From Bradyrhizobium algeriense (GTDB lineage Bacteria > Pseudomonadota > Alphaproteobacteria > Rhizobiales > Xanthobacteraceae), in assembly GCF_036924595.1 (NCBI RefSeq), contig NZ_JAZHRV010000001.1, positions 4,650,001-4,714,000 on the forward strand: a stretch of DNA of 64,000 bases, in the 5' to 3' direction. The notes under the pieces are model-generated. The model did not search any database, was not told the origin of the DNA, and was given only the letters and a program-made list of their open reading frames with translations. The position numbers were made by a program, and so were the translations under genes. Positions 1-9,353 of the stretch are shown in pieces (positions within the stretch are counted from its first letter, which is position 1; each line of letters starts with the position of its first letter).

Positions 1-1
1 G

Positions 2-265
2 CCGATCAATGTCAGCGGCCATGAAATACTTGCCGTGCGCGATCTTGCCGCGAAGTTCGGCCAACGCTTTGGCCGCGCTCCCATCATTGTCGGCAACGAA
101 GAGCCCACGGCCTGGCTCACCGATACGTCACAGGCCGTAAAACTGTTCGGCCTGCCGATCGTCGATACCGAGCAACTCATCAGTTGGACCGCCGACTGGG
201 TATCGCGATCGATGCCGAGCCTCGGCAAGCCCACCAAATACGAGGTGCGCGATGGCCGCTATTGA
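2..265 (+). CDS. NAD-dependent epimerase/dehydratase family protein, C-terminal fragment (cut by window start)
   Basis: The reading frame is open from base 2 and ends at TGA 263-265, giving about 87 residues of a longer protein whose start lies outside the window. The visible part begins PINVSGHEILAVRDLAAKFG and ends in a tryptophan-containing helix. This resembles the C-terminal substrate-binding part of extended short-chain dehydrogenases (NAD-dependent epimerases), where a line such as 'NVSGHEILAVRDLA' follows the Rossmann core. No cofactor motif can be checked because the N-terminus is missing. The next gene starts 14 bases before this stop, so the two are probably co-transcribed and translationally coupled. 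Substrate unknown. Confidence 0.65.
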   Translation, partial: PINVSGHEILAVRDLAAKFGQRFGRAPIIVGNEEPTAWLTDTSQAVKLFGLPIVDTEQLISWTADWVSRSMPSLGKPTKYEVRDGRY

Positions 266-1076
266 GCCACTCGACATCGTCGAGCTCGGTGTCGGCGACG
301 CACAGGCCGGGCTGGCGCTGTCGACCGAAGCGGGCTGGAACCAGAACGAGGCCGATTGGCGGTTTTTCCTGAGCAAGGGCGTTGTGTTCGGTATGCGCAA
401 CGGCGCGCGGCTAGTCGCAACCGCGGCGCTGCTGCCCTACTCGGCGGGCAATGCCTGGATCAGCATGGTGCTGGTGACCGCGGACTTTCGCCGCCGCGGC
501 ATTGCGACGAGGCTCGTCGATGCCTGCCTCGATGTGGCGAAACGGCGCGGCCTGACGGCCTGGCTGGACGCGACGCCGGCCGGTGCCGCCGTCTACGGTC
601 CCCTCGGCTTCACCCCGACGCTGCAATTGCGGCGGCTGCGGCTGGCAAGGCCCCGCGAAGCCAAAGCGACAGAGCAGCTTTCGGCCGGCGACCTCGAGGC
701 ATTGATAGTGCGTGATGCCAGCGCCATGGGATTCGACCGCAGCACATTGCTGTCGGAATTCGCCGTGCGGTCTGGCTCCTGCGTTGTGTCCCGTACCCAG
801 GCGATGGCCCTGATCCGGGATGGACGCACCGCGCGGCATATCGGGCCACTGCTGGCCGATCGGACCGATCAAGCGCTGGCGTTGATAGATGCCATCGTTA
901 GCTCCGAGGCCGGCCCATGGCTGATCGATGCCGCTCACTCCCAGGACGAATTTCTGGATGGCCTCGTCCGCTCGGGCTGGAACATCGAACGGCCGTTTCA
1001 ACGCATGCGCTTCGGCCGCGCCACCATGCTGTCGGCGGAATTGCCGTTCGCCGTCGCGGGACCGGAATTTGGATAG
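252..1076 (+). CDS. GNAT family N-acetyltransferase with C-terminal extension
   Basis: A 274-residue cytoplasmic protein. Residues about 5-130 carry a GNAT fold: the acetyl-CoA pyrophosphate loop is visible as RRRGIA at residues 80-85, preceded by the strand AWISMVLV and followed by a helix. The GLTAWLDATPAG and YGPLGFTPT segments match the last GNAT strands. Residues about 140-274 form a second domain like that in two-domain acetyltransferases (Acetyltransf_18 type). The family moves an acetyl group from acetyl-CoA to an amine; the acceptor cannot be read from sequence. The start overlaps the preceding epimerase gene by 14 bases, and the aldolase-like gene follows 11 bases after the stop, so the first four plus-strand genes look like one operon. 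Confidence 0.85.
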   Translation: MAAIEPLDIVELGVGDAQAGLALSTEAGWNQNEADWRFFLSKGVVFGMRNGARLVATAALLPYSAGNAWISMVLVTADFRRRGIATRLVDACLDVAKRRGLTAWLDATPAGAAVYGPLGFTPTLQLRRLRLARPREAKATEQLSAGDLEALIVRDASAMGFDRSTLLSEFAVRSGSCVVSRTQAMALIRDGRTARHIGPLLADRTDQALALIDAIVSSEAGPWLIDAAHSQDEFLDGLVRSGWNIERPFQRMRFGRATMLSAELPFAVAGPEFG

Positions 1077-1087
1077 GAATAGCAGCG

Positions 1088-2143
1088 ATGCATCATAGCG
1101 AAATCAAAGCCGACGTTCGAAAGTTGATCGCCGACGGCACTGTGTTGCCGGCGCATCCGCTCGCGCTCGATGCCAACCGCGCACTCGACGTCCGGCATCA
1201 ACTCGCCTTGACGCGCTATTATCTCGATGCCGGCGCCGGAGGATTGGCTGTCGGCGTCCACACCACGCAGTTTGCCATCCGCGACGTCGGCCTGTATCGG
1301 CCGGTGCTGGAGCTGGCGGCCGAGACCGCGGCCTCATGGACCAAGCGGCCGGTCGCAATGGTTGCAGGCCTCGCCGGCCCGACCCAGCAGGCCATCACCG
1401 AGGCGCAAACCGCTGTTGGCATCGGCTATCACGCGGGGCTGCTCAGCCTTGCCGCGATGAAATCGGCATCCGAGGACGCGATCATCGCGCATTGCGAGGC
1501 AGTGGCCCGCGAGATTCCGCTGGTCGGGTTCTACCTGCAGCCGGCCGTCGGCGGCGTCATCCTCAGCGCTGATTTCTGGCGCCGCTTCGCTTCCATCGAC
1601 AATGTCATCGCCATCAAGATCGCGCCCTTCAACCGCTACCGGACGCTCGACGTGCTGCGCGGCGTGACGGCCGCCGGCGCGCTTGACCGTGTTGCGCTCT
1701 ATACCGGCAATGACGATCACATCCTGCTCGACCTCACGCTGCCCTTCGACCTGCGCGACAAGGGCGTCACCACCCGCGCCTATTTCAAGGGCGGCTTGCT
1801 CGGGCACTGGTCGGTGTGGACCGCGAGTGCAATCAAGCAGTTCGAGATGTGCAAGGCGGCGCGCGGCAAGGACAGCGTGCCGGCGGACCTGCTGGCGCTC
1901 GATGCCCGCGTCACCGATTGCAACAGCGCGTTCTTCGACGTCGCCAACAATTTTCACGGCTGCATCGCCGGTTGCCATGAAATCCTGCGGCGGCAAGGAT
2001 TGATGCAGGGCCTCTGGTGTCTCGATCCCGAGGAGGGGCTTAGCCCGGGCCAGATGCAGGAGATCGACCGCGTCTGCCGCGAGCATGCCGATCTCTCCGA
2101 CGACGCCTTCGTAAAAGACAATTTGCAGAAATGGCTGGCATGA
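1088..2143 (+). CDS. Dihydrodipicolinate synthase (DapA) family aldolase/lyase
   Basis: A 351-residue protein starting at ATG 1088 (MHHSEIKADV); an upstream in-frame extension lies inside the GNAT gene and is unlikely. It has the TIM-barrel pattern of the DapA / N-acetylneuraminate lyase family. The Schiff-base lysine is K177 in IAIKIAP, the tyrosine position is in GFYLQP, and there is an AGAGGLAVGVHTTQF strand near the N-terminus where DapA has its G(A)xGxxVxGTTGE loop. The usual GTTGE motif is replaced by GVHTTQ, so this is not lysine-pathway DapA. It is more likely a retro-aldol enzyme for a catabolic keto-acid. It is about 55 residues longer than classical DapA, at the C-terminus. It overlaps the following ABC ATPase by 4 bases if that gene starts at 2140. 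Confidence 0.8.
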   Translation: MHHSEIKADVRKLIADGTVLPAHPLALDANRALDVRHQLALTRYYLDAGAGGLAVGVHTTQFAIRDVGLYRPVLELAAETAASWTKRPVAMVAGLAGPTQQAITEAQTAVGIGYHAGLLSLAAMKSASEDAIIAHCEAVAREIPLVGFYLQPAVGGVILSADFWRRFASIDNVIAIKIAPFNRYRTLDVLRGVTAAGALDRVALYTGNDDHILLDLTLPFDLRDKGVTTRAYFKGGLLGHWSVWTASAIKQFEMCKAARGKDSVPADLLALDARVTDCNSAFFDVANNFHGCIAGCHEILRRQGLMQGLWCLDPEEGLSPGQMQEIDRVCREHADLSDDAFVKDNLQKWLA

Positions 2144-2919
2144 GCGCCGACGAGCCTTTCATCAGCCTGCAGAACGTCCGCAAGGTCTATCGTTCCAAGG
2201 GCGCGGAGTTCCTCGCCGTCTCCGACGTCACCATGGACGTGCAGGAAGGCGAGCTGGTTTCGCTGGTCGGCCCCTCCGGCTGCGGCAAGACCACCGTGCT
2301 GAAGATCCTGGCCGGGCTGCATGACGCCGACGGCGGCACGATCAAGATCGGCAATTCGAAGACTCCGTTCGACCCGGCCCGCGACATTGGCATGGTGTTC
2401 CAGCAGGCGCTGCTGCTGAAATGGCGCACCATCTTGGACAACGTGCTGCTGCCGGCCGAGATCGTCGGCCTGCCCATGAAGGCCGCGCGGGCCCGCGCCC
2501 GCGATCTGCTCAACCTGGTCGGCCTCGCCGGCTACGAGGACAAATACCCGCAACAATTGTCCGGCGGCATGCAGCAGCGCACAGCGATTGCGCGCGCTTT
2601 CATCCATGACCCAAAACTGATCCTGATGGACGAGCCGTTCGGTGCGCTCGACGCGCTCACCCGCGAACAGATGAACCTCGAAATGCTGCGGATCTGGCGC
2701 GAGAGCGGCAAGACCATCCTGTTCGTGACGCACTCGATCCAGGAAGCCGTATTCCTCGCCTCGCATTGCGCCGTGCTCACCGCAGGCCCGGCGCGGATGG
2801 CGGAATATTTCCCGATCGAGCTGCCGTTCCCGCGCGCGTTGCCGATCAAGACCACGGATGAATTCGGCGCCTATGCGCGACGGATTTATGCGAGCCTGGG
2901 ATTGAGCCCTAGCGCTTGA
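2131..2919 (+). CDS. ABC transporter ATP-binding protein, nitrate/sulfonate/taurine type
   Basis: A 262-residue ATPase subunit. Walker A is GPSGCGKTT, the signature is LSGGMQQR, Walker B is LILMDEP and the switch histidine is in FVTHS. The overall layout ([37 protein letters not shown]) is that of TauB/SsuB-type importers. Start choice: ATG 2131 or ATG 2140; the latter makes the common ATGA overlap with the upstream aldolase stop, and neither has a strong ribosome site. The matching permease and binding protein are not downstream (the next gene is convergent, 5 bases away), so they may lie upstream of the window or elsewhere. Substrate unknown. Confidence 0.85.
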   Translation: MAGMSADEPFISLQNVRKVYRSKGAEFLAVSDVTMDVQEGELVSLVGPSGCGKTTVLKILAGLHDADGGTIKIGNSKTPFDPARDIGMVFQQALLLKWRTILDNVLLPAEIVGLPMKAARARARDLLNLVGLAGYEDKYPQQLSGGMQQRTAIARAFIHDPKLILMDEPFGALDALTREQMNLEMLRIWRESGKTILFVTHSIQEAVFLASHCAVLTAGPARMAEYFPIELPFPRALPIKTTDEFGAYARRIYASLGLSPSA

Positions 2920-2924
2920 GCCCG

Positions 2925-4028
2925 TTACTCATACGCCACAGGTCCGGTATCGCGATAGGCCCAGCAACTCTCCTTCGGCAGTGAAACCTGGGTCTCGACG
3001 CCCACCTGATGCCGGGCCGCGGTGCCGAGTTCAACCACCTCCAGCCGCCGGCCGAACAGCTCGATGCCATAGGCCGTCTGCGTGCCCTGATAACGGCGGT
3101 CGAGGACGCGGGCGGGAAAAATATTGGCGCCGTTATGCTGGCCGATGGTGATGTTTTCCGGTCGCAGCGCGATACGCACCTTCTCATCTGGGCCGAGTGC
3201 ATGCAGCAAAGCCACCTCGCCCCGTCGTCCCTCGCCAAAATCGACCGTGCCGAACGCGCCGTTGCGCGACACCAGCGTACCCGCCAGTTCGTTGGTCGCG
3301 CCGGTGAAATTGGCGACGAACAAGTCCGCTGGACGGTTATAGATCGCGTCAGGCGTATCCATCTGCAGCAACTTGCCGTCGCGCATCACGCCAATGCGGT
3401 CGCCCAGCACGACGGCTTCGGCCTGGTCATGGGTGACATACAGCGCGGTCATTCCCGTCTGCTTGAGGATCACGCGAAGATCGTCGCGCAGCCGCAGGCG
3501 CAGCTTGGCATCGAGGTTCGACAAGGGCTCGTCGAGCAGCAGCAATTGCGGCCGGTAGACGATGCTGCGCGCCAGCGCCACGCGCTGCATCTGGCCGCCT
3601 GATAATGCGACCACCGGCCGTTCGGCATATTCCGACAGCCCGACCAGTTCGAGCGCCTCGTCGACCTTGCGGCGGGCATTGCTCCGCGAAAGTTTTCGGT
3701 GCTTGAGCGGATAGACCACGTTCTGCCGCACCGTCATATGCGGCCATACTGCATAGGACTGAAACACCATGCCGAGCTCGCGCAAACGCGGCGGAACCAG
3801 AATGCCGCGTTCGGGCGACGATACGACCTTGCCGGCGATGCTGATCTCGCCCGATGTCGGATGCTCCAGTCCCGCAACACAGCGCAGCGTCGTGGTCTTG
3901 CCGCAGCCGGAGGGGCCGAGCAGAACCACGATCTCGCCGGCCGGCACGGCAAAACTGACGCCATCGATCGCCGGCCGGCCGATCGAAAACTGCTTGCGCA
4001 GGTCGGTGACTTCGAGGGTTGCCGTCAT
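2925..4028 (-). CDS. ABC transporter ATP-binding protein, ferric iron/spermidine (FbpC/PotA) type
   Basis: A 367-residue ATPase. Walker A is GPSGCGKTT, the signature is ALSGGQMQR, Walker B is LLLLDEP, and the H-loop is in YVTHDQ. After about residue 240 there is a C-terminal TOBE-like region (IALRPENITIG) typical of the PotA/FbpC/MalK group. It is the last gene of a minus-strand operon in which the fused permease (5115-6878) comes first and the binding protein (4057-5091) second; the gap from the binding protein stop is 28 bases. The complex would import a ligand captured in the periplasm; ferric iron is the usual family assignment, but 2-aminoethylphosphonate and other small anions use related systems. 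Confidence 0.88.
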   Translation of the reverse strand: MTATLEVTDLRKQFSIGRPAIDGVSFAVPAGEIVVLLGPSGCGKTTTLRCVAGLEHPTSGEISIAGKVVSSPERGILVPPRLRELGMVFQSYAVWPHMTVRQNVVYPLKHRKLSRSNARRKVDEALELVGLSEYAERPVVALSGGQMQRVALARSIVYRPQLLLLDEPLSNLDAKLRLRLRDDLRVILKQTGMTALYVTHDQAEAVVLGDRIGVMRDGKLLQMDTPDAIYNRPADLFVANFTGATNELAGTLVSRNGAFGTVDFGEGRRGEVALLHALGPDEKVRIALRPENITIGQHNGANIFPARVLDRRYQGTQTAYGIELFGRRLEVVELGTAARHQVGVETQVSLPKESCWAYRDTGPVAYE

Positions 4029-4056
4029 CGGTTCGATGATTTCCCTGATGCGACGA

Positions 4057-5091
4057 TCATTGCCCGTAACCGTAGGTCTTATTCCACTCGGCCACCCAGG
4101 CCGTGTGGAGCTTCACATACTCGTCGAATTTGGGAAACCACACCTTGACGACTTTGGGATCAAAGCCTTCCGGATAGGCCGGCGGCACCTTCAGCGATGT
4201 GAGGTTGCCGAGTTCCTTGATCATGAACGTCTGCCCCTCCTTCGACAGGCACCAGTTCAGAAACAGTTTTGCAGCATTGGGATGCGCGGCCGTCTTCGGA
4301 ATGCCCGTGGCATAAGGATTGACCGGCGCGCCTTCCGGCGGAAAGAAGATCTGGATCGGCGCGCCGTCCTTCTGCTTTGGATAGATCGCGTTGTAGAGCA
4401 AAGGCCCCATGGCGATTTCGCCGCGAACCAGCGAATCCGACATCGGCGCGCCCGATGGATACAGCACCGGACGGGTTGCCGCCTGCTTGGCCCAATAATC
4501 TTCGCCGAGCACTTGCCGTTCGAACATCACCCGCGTCCATGTGGTGCCGCCTGATGGCGCAATCACCTGCCCGGTCAATTTGTTGTATTCGGGCTTGGTG
4601 AGGTCCATCCAGGTCTTGGGCGGGTTCTTGACCAGTTCGGTGTTGTAGGCGATCGACCATACCAGCGTAGCGCGCGGCCAGAGCTGGGGCGCGATCTGCG
4701 CGTCGGGATTGTAGTCGGCCGCGTTCGGTGGTGCGTAATCCTGGAACATGTCCGCCATCGGCTGCATCAGCGCGCGGTCCGAGTGATCGACCACGTCGGC
4801 GATCAATTTGCCGGCCGCGGCCTCGGTCTTCACGCGCGTGATGAGCTGTCCGCCCGGCGCGCGTACCATCTCGACCTTGATCTCGGGGAAGCGCTTGTTG
4901 AACGCCTTGATGACCTGCTGTTCCACTTCGGCGAAATTCGCGGTGTAGAACACCAGCTTGCCCTCGGCCTTCGCGGCGGCAATCAATTCGGGCGAGCCGA
5001 ACTCCTGCGCCTCTGCCGCAGCGCTCCAAGTCAGCGCAAGCCCGGCGATGCCGGCGATTGCGGCAAGGCTGGTGAAAATCCTTCCAGTCAT
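4057..5091 (-). CDS. Periplasmic iron(III)-type ABC transporter substrate-binding protein
   Basis: A 344-residue protein starting at ATG 5091, with AGGGGAGGA 7-8 bases upstream. Residues 1-29 form a signal peptide ending near AAEAQE. The mature start (ELIAAAKAEGKLVFYTANFAEVEQQVIKAFNKRFPEIKV, broken here for description) is the pattern of family 1 extracellular binding proteins related to FbpA/AfuA. Iron-binding FbpA has paired C-terminal tyrosines; here the nearest candidates are in GPLLYNAIYP, which is not a clean YY pair, so ferric iron is not certain. It lies between the fused permease gene (upstream, 23 bases) and the ATPase gene (downstream), making a complete importer. Confidence 0.85.
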   Translation of the reverse strand: MTGRIFTSLAAIAGIAGLALTWSAAAEAQEFGSPELIAAAKAEGKLVFYTANFAEVEQQVIKAFNKRFPEIKVEMVRAPGGQLITRVKTEAAAGKLIADVVDHSDRALMQPMADMFQDYAPPNAADYNPDAQIAPQLWPRATLVWSIAYNTELVKNPPKTWMDLTKPEYNKLTGQVIAPSGGTTWTRVMFERQVLGEDYWAKQAATRPVLYPSGAPMSDSLVRGEIAMGPLLYNAIYPKQKDGAPIQIFFPPEGAPVNPYATGIPKTAAHPNAAKLFLNWCLSKEGQTFMIKELGNLTSLKVPPAYPEGFDPKVVKVWFPKFDEYVKLHTAWVAEWNKTYGYGQ

Positions 5092-5114
5092 AGCCAATCC
5101 TCCCCTTCGTCTTG

Positions 5115-6878
5115 TTATCCGGTTCGGGCGACACTGCCCTGCGCCGCACCGCGCGACAGCCAGTTGGCGCCGCCGATGAGAACGCCGAGCAGAACGGTTT
5201 GCACCAGGCTGAACGCGGCGGTCTTTCCAAGGTTTCCGCCTTCGTAATAGTCGAGCAACAGCACCGACATCACCATGGTGTTGCTGGTGTAGAGGAACAG
5301 CGACGAGCCGAGTTCGCGGATCGCCAGCACGAACAACAGCGTCATCGAGGCGACCACGCCCGGCCGCGCCAGCGGCAGCACGATCGTCCTGATGGTGCCG
5401 AGCATGCCCTTGCCGCAGACCCAGGCGGCTTCCTCGAGCTCGCGATGAATCTGCAGGAATGAGGTCGACAACGCCTTGACCGTGTCCGGCATGAAGCGCG
5501 CGATGAACGCCAGCGCCAGGATCCAGATCGTGCCGTAGAGCCCGCCCGGAATGCCGATCCATGCCCAGAGATAGGCGACGCCGACCACGAGGCCGGGAAT
5601 CGCGACCGGCAGGGTCGATATCACGTCGATCCAGCGCCGGCCCGTCACCTGGGTGCGGTGAATGGTGTAGCCGATGGCGAAGGCGAGCGCGCCGCCGGCC
5701 ACGGCGGTGATGATGCCGACCTCGACCGAGTTATAGATCGAGCGCATAGTCAGCGGATTGTCGAAGATGCTGTGAAAATGCATCAGGGAATACTGCCTGG
5801 CATCGAACAGGCTGGCGACGTCGCGGATGAACATGAACTTGCGGAACGCGGCGACGATCAGCGCAAGCGACGGCAGCACCACCACGACCAGGAGATAGAC
5901 GATGCCGAGGCCGAAGGTGAACCAGCGCCAGCGCCCGAGATCCAGGCTGCGCGGACGGAATGCCTTGCCGGCGACGGTGGTGTAGCTGCGGCCGCTCAGC
6001 ACTTTCTGCTGCAGGAACACGAGCAGGCCGGTGACGACCATCAAAATGATCGCAACCGCGGCGGCTGTATTGTAGAGCGGCGGCGACCAGTTGGTGAGCT
6101 TGAATATGTAGGTGGTCAGCACGGCAAGGTTGGTCGGCGCGCCCAGCACCGCGGGGATGCCGTAGATGCCGAGCATGACGATGAACGACAGCAGCATTCC
6201 CGAGACGATCGCCGGCATGATCAGCGGAAAGGTCACCGTGAACAGTGTCGCAAACGCGCTGGCGCCGGAAATCTCGGCGGCCTCTTCCAGGCTGGGGTCC
6301 ATGTTGCGCAGCGCCGAAGCGGTGAACATGTAGACATAGGGCGCGTAGTAGATGCCGAACACGAACACCAGGCCCCACATCGAATAGAAATCGACACGCC
6401 AGTCGAGCCCGATCCATTTGAACATGGTGTTGATCAGGCCGGTCTTTGGCGAACCGAGGATCGCCCATGCGACGCCCGCGACCAGCGGCGGCGCGAACAA
6501 CGGCAGGATGCTCGCTGCCGCGATAACGCCCTTGAACGGCGTATTGGTGCGAACGACGATCCAGGAAAACAACAATCCGATCACAACCGCGATCAGGGTG
6601 CCGCCGCCGCAACCGATCAACGTATTCGCCAACGCCTCCGCGACATTCGGGTTCGCAAGCACGGTGAGGAAGTTGATGACCGAGAGGTGACCGAGCGAGA
6701 TGCCCTCGACCACCGGATTGGTGTCGGTGAGCGCGCCGAGCAGCAGCATCAGGATCGGATAGATAACCAGAAAGCCGAGGATCGCCAGCAGGAGCGTGAC
6801 CCACAAGCCGGCCCACGCGCGTTGCCCCTCACTGGCGCTATGCATGACTTCGCTGCGCCGGCTCGTCTGTCCGTTCAA
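5115..6878 (-). CDS. Fused ABC transporter permease (FbpB type, two permease domains)
   Basis: A 587-residue inner-membrane protein with two successive binding-protein-dependent permease domains, about residues 60-270 and 370-570, each followed by hydrophobic segments; such internally duplicated permeases are typical of ferric-iron-type importers. EAA-like loops are visible (LEEAAEISGASAFATLFTV and LEEAAWVCGKGMLGTIRTI). Start: a TTG codon at 6878 is preceded by GAGGGG with a 6-base spacer, which is better than the ATG at 6845 (576 residues), whose upstream bases show no clear ribosome site. First gene of the minus-strand operon that continues with the binding protein and ATPase. The MFS exporter gene diverges on the other side. 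Confidence 0.88.
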   Translation of the reverse strand: MNGQTSRRSEVMHSASEGQRAWAGLWVTLLLAILGFLVIYPILMLLLGALTDTNPVVEGISLGHLSVINFLTVLANPNVAEALANTLIGCGGGTLIAVVIGLLFSWIVVRTNTPFKGVIAAASILPLFAPPLVAGVAWAILGSPKTGLINTMFKWIGLDWRVDFYSMWGLVFVFGIYYAPYVYMFTASALRNMDPSLEEAAEISGASAFATLFTVTFPLIMPAIVSGMLLSFIVMLGIYGIPAVLGAPTNLAVLTTYIFKLTNWSPPLYNTAAAVAIILMVVTGLLVFLQQKVLSGRSYTTVAGKAFRPRSLDLGRWRWFTFGLGIVYLLVVVVLPSLALIVAAFRKFMFIRDVASLFDARQYSLMHFHSIFDNPLTMRSIYNSVEVGIITAVAGGALAFAIGYTIHRTQVTGRRWIDVISTLPVAIPGLVVGVAYLWAWIGIPGGLYGTIWILALAFIARFMPDTVKALSTSFLQIHRELEEAAWVCGKGMLGTIRTIVLPLARPGVVASMTLLFVLAIRELGSSLFLYTSNTMVMSVLLLDYYEGGNLGKTAAFSLVQTVLLGVLIGGANWLSRGAAQGSVARTG

Positions 6879-6895
6879 CGCGTTTTCCCCTCGCC
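6870..6895 (-). promoter_or_regulatory. Ribosome binding site and TTG start for the fused permease
   Basis: On the minus strand, GAGGGG followed by AAAACG leads directly into TTG at 6878-6876. The spacing is ideal, and this decides the start in favour of TTG over the internal ATG at 6845. Confidence 0.5.
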
Positions 6896-7129
6896 GCCGA
6901 CCGTCTTTTTATGGAATTGCGGTCGCGATGCGCGGGAAGCCTAGTCGATCGCGCGGCGCGCGGAAAGGTATCCGAAAGTCGGCGCGCGGATATGGCGCGG
7001 AGGACCTTTTTTCAGATCCGCCATCCCTTCGCATACGCATCATGCAGCGGTGTGCCTGTGGCTTGTGCCGCGTCCGTAGTACACGCCGCAGCGGGCGCGA
7101 CCGCCCCGCGGCGTGGAGAGCCCGACCTG

Positions 7130-8527
7130 ATGTCACTGGATACGACCGCAAAGCCGCCCGCCCCCGCGCCAATCGACGGCCTGCCCCCGGAACTCCGGCG
7201 TTGGGCGGTCGCGGCGATCTTTACCGCGCTGGCGATGGCCTCGCTGGATACGGCGATCGCCAACGTGGCCCTTCCCGCCATCGCGGCCGACCTCCATGTC
7301 AGCCCGGCCGACGTGGTCTGGGTGGTCAACATCTATCAGATCGCCCTGGTTGCGACGCTGCTGCCGCTCGGCGCGCTCGGCGAAATCGTCGGCCATCGGC
7401 GGGTCTATCTCGGCGGCCTATTGCTGTTCACGCTGGCCTCGCTCGGTTGCGCCTTCGCGTGGTCGCTGCCCAGCCTGACGGCGGCACGCGCGCTGCAGGG
7501 GTTAGGCGCCAGCGGCATCATGAGCGTAAATGCGGCGCTGGTCCGCTTCGTCTACCCGACCCATATGCTCGGCCGCGGCTTCGGCCACAACGCGCTGGTG
7601 GTCGGAACGGCGTTCACGTTCGGGCCGACCATTGCCTCCGCAATCCTTGCGATCGGAACATGGCCGTGGCTGTTTGCCATCAACATCCCCTTCGGCGTGA
7701 TCGCGATCTGGATCGGCCTGAAGACCTTGCCGAAAACACCGCGCGCGAAGCACGCGTTCGATTTTGCGAGCGCGGCGCTGACCGCAAGCTGCCTCGGGCT
7801 CTTCATTATCGGCATCGGCAGCGCGGCGCATCAGGCCCATCCCGCCCTGGTCGGACTGGAGCTTGGCGCTGCATTGCTGCTCGGATGGATGATGACCCGC
7901 AGAGATGCGAACCATCCGGCACCGATGTTGCCGATTGATCTGTTTCGACGACCTATGTTCGCGCTGTCGGCGGCCACTTCGGTCTGTACGTTCGCGGTAC
8001 AGGGATTGGCCTTCGTCTCGCTGCCCTTCTACTTCGAGGACGTGCTGCACCGGTCCCAGGTTGAGACCGGCTTCTTCATGACGCCCTGGCCGCTGGTGGT
8101 GGCGATCATGGCGCCGATCGGAGGCCGGCTGTCGGACCGCTATCCCGTCGGCATCCTCGGCGGCATCGGGCTGGTGCTGCTCGGCATTGGCATGGCGCTG
8201 CTCGCAACGCTGCCACCGGATCCCGGCATTGCCAACATCGTCTGGCGCACCGTGATTTGCGGGATCGGATTCGGATTCTTCCAAACGCCCAATCTGCGGG
8301 CACTGATGTCGAGCGCGCCGCCACACCGCAGTGGAAGCGCGAGCGGCATTGTCGCCACCGCACGCCTGACCGGACAAACCCTGGGCGCTGCGCTCGCGGC
8401 CCTGTGCTTTGCCCTCGCCGGCCATGATGGCGCGACGCTTGCATTGGCACTCGGCGCCAGGTTTGCTGCGCTCGGCAGCGTGATGAGTTTCCTGCGTTTG
8501 GCCGTGGGTGCTCCGCATAGTACATGA
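7130..8527 (+). CDS. MFS transporter, DHA2 (EmrB/QacA) drug:proton antiporter type
   Basis: A 465-residue inner-membrane protein with about 13-14 hydrophobic segments. The first helix has FTALAMASLDTAIANVALPAIAADL, the DHA2-family motif with a conserved aspartate (LDTAIANVALP). The loop 2-3 motif is GALGEIVGHRRVYLGG, and the motif C-like helix is ALVVGTAFTFGPTIAS. The family exports drugs or metabolites using the proton gradient. Start: ATG 7130 has GGAGAG about 10 bases upstream; the open frame extends further 5' to 6911, but that part has no similarity to transporter sequence. It is divergent from the iron-type ABC operon and 30-50 bases before a decayed TRAP gene. Confidence 0.88.
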   Translation: MSLDTTAKPPAPAPIDGLPPELRRWAVAAIFTALAMASLDTAIANVALPAIAADLHVSPADVVWVVNIYQIALVATLLPLGALGEIVGHRRVYLGGLLLFTLASLGCAFAWSLPSLTAARALQGLGASGIMSVNAALVRFVYPTHMLGRGFGHNALVVGTAFTFGPTIASAILAIGTWPWLFAINIPFGVIAIWIGLKTLPKTPRAKHAFDFASAALTASCLGLFIIGIGSAAHQAHPALVGLELGAALLLGWMMTRRDANHPAPMLPIDLFRRPMFALSAATSVCTFAVQGLAFVSLPFYFEDVLHRSQVETGFFMTPWPLVVAIMAPIGGRLSDRYPVGILGGIGLVLLGIGMALLATLPPDPGIANIVWRTVICGIGFGFFQTPNLRALMSSAPPHRSGSASGIVATARLTGQTLGAALAALCFALAGHDGATLALALGARFAALGSVMSFLRLAVGAPHST

Positions 8528-8575
8528 CCGTCATCGCCCGGCGATCGGGCCGACGCGATGGGTTTGGAGGACGAG

Positions 8576-9207
8576 TTGCGACTTCTCAGTATGCTGGCCG
8601 GCGCGTGCCTCTTGCTGTTTCCGGCCGCCCTTCAAGCCCAGACCGTCTGGGACATGCCAACGGAATACCCGCAACACGCGATGCCGGGCGTTGGCCTGAC
8701 GGCCTTCACAAAATACGTCGCCGAATCCAGCGCAGGCAAACTCGAGATCAGGCCGAGCTTCGATGCCAAGGCCGGCATCAAATCGGCCGGCATGCTCGCC
8801 GCGATTGCGGAAGGCCGGGTGCAGGCCGGCGATGCGTTCGCCGGCGCGCTCGAGGCCGAAGACCCGATCTTTGCGCTACCCTCGCTGCCGTTTCTGGTGA
8901 CGTCGACCGCCGATGCCAAGCGCCTTGCCGACATCGCGCGGCCGCATCTTGCGGCGGCGCTGCAGAAGAAAGGCCTGCGGCTGCTTATCTGACGCCCTGG
9001 CCGCCCTCAGGCATTTGGTCGAAGACGGCGCTGACGTCACCGCCCGACCTCGCGGAGCTTTCCATTCGCACCTATGACAGGATCTCAACCGAAGTATTCC
9101 TAAGCATCGGCGCCAAGGCCGCATCGATCAGTTTCGCGGACACGATGCCGAAACTGGTCGATGGCAGCATCAATGCGCGTCTGGCCGTGGATGCAGAATG
9201 GACATGA
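8576..9207 (+). pseudogene. TRAP transporter substrate-binding protein (DctP family), frameshifted and truncated
   Basis: Starting at TTG 8576, with GGAGG five bases upstream, a signal peptide (LLSMLAGACLLLFPAALQAQ) leads into a DctP-like sequence (TVWDMPTEYPQHAMPGVGL) that runs to a TGA at 8990-8992. The similarity continues without a break in the next frame as LTPWPPSGIWSKTALTSP and then STEVFLSIGAKAASISFADT, to a TGA at 9205-9207. A single lost base around 8985 explains the frame change: LRLL then Y-L-TPWPP needs one more T. Even when joined, the product stops after about 210 residues, while DctP proteins have about 320-340, so the C-terminal third is also gone. No dctQ or dctM gene is present. 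Probably a non-functional remnant. Confidence 0.75.
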
Positions 9208-9353
9208 CAGCCATGCGACGGGCACACGCAACACCGGCGGATCGGCTTTCTTCCCTACCGTAACCACGCATTTTCTTGATTTGAACGATTCCAGGTTGCA
9301 GGCCAGATTGCGCCGGGTCTCGACCGATGGGTCAGACGAACAGGGGATACGCG

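Noticed and set aside
5658..6944. Open reading frame of 428 codons on the plus strand opposite the fused permease
   Set aside because: It reads as an Arg/Asp/Glu-rich antisense shadow with no domain; the permease frame has clear membrane helices.
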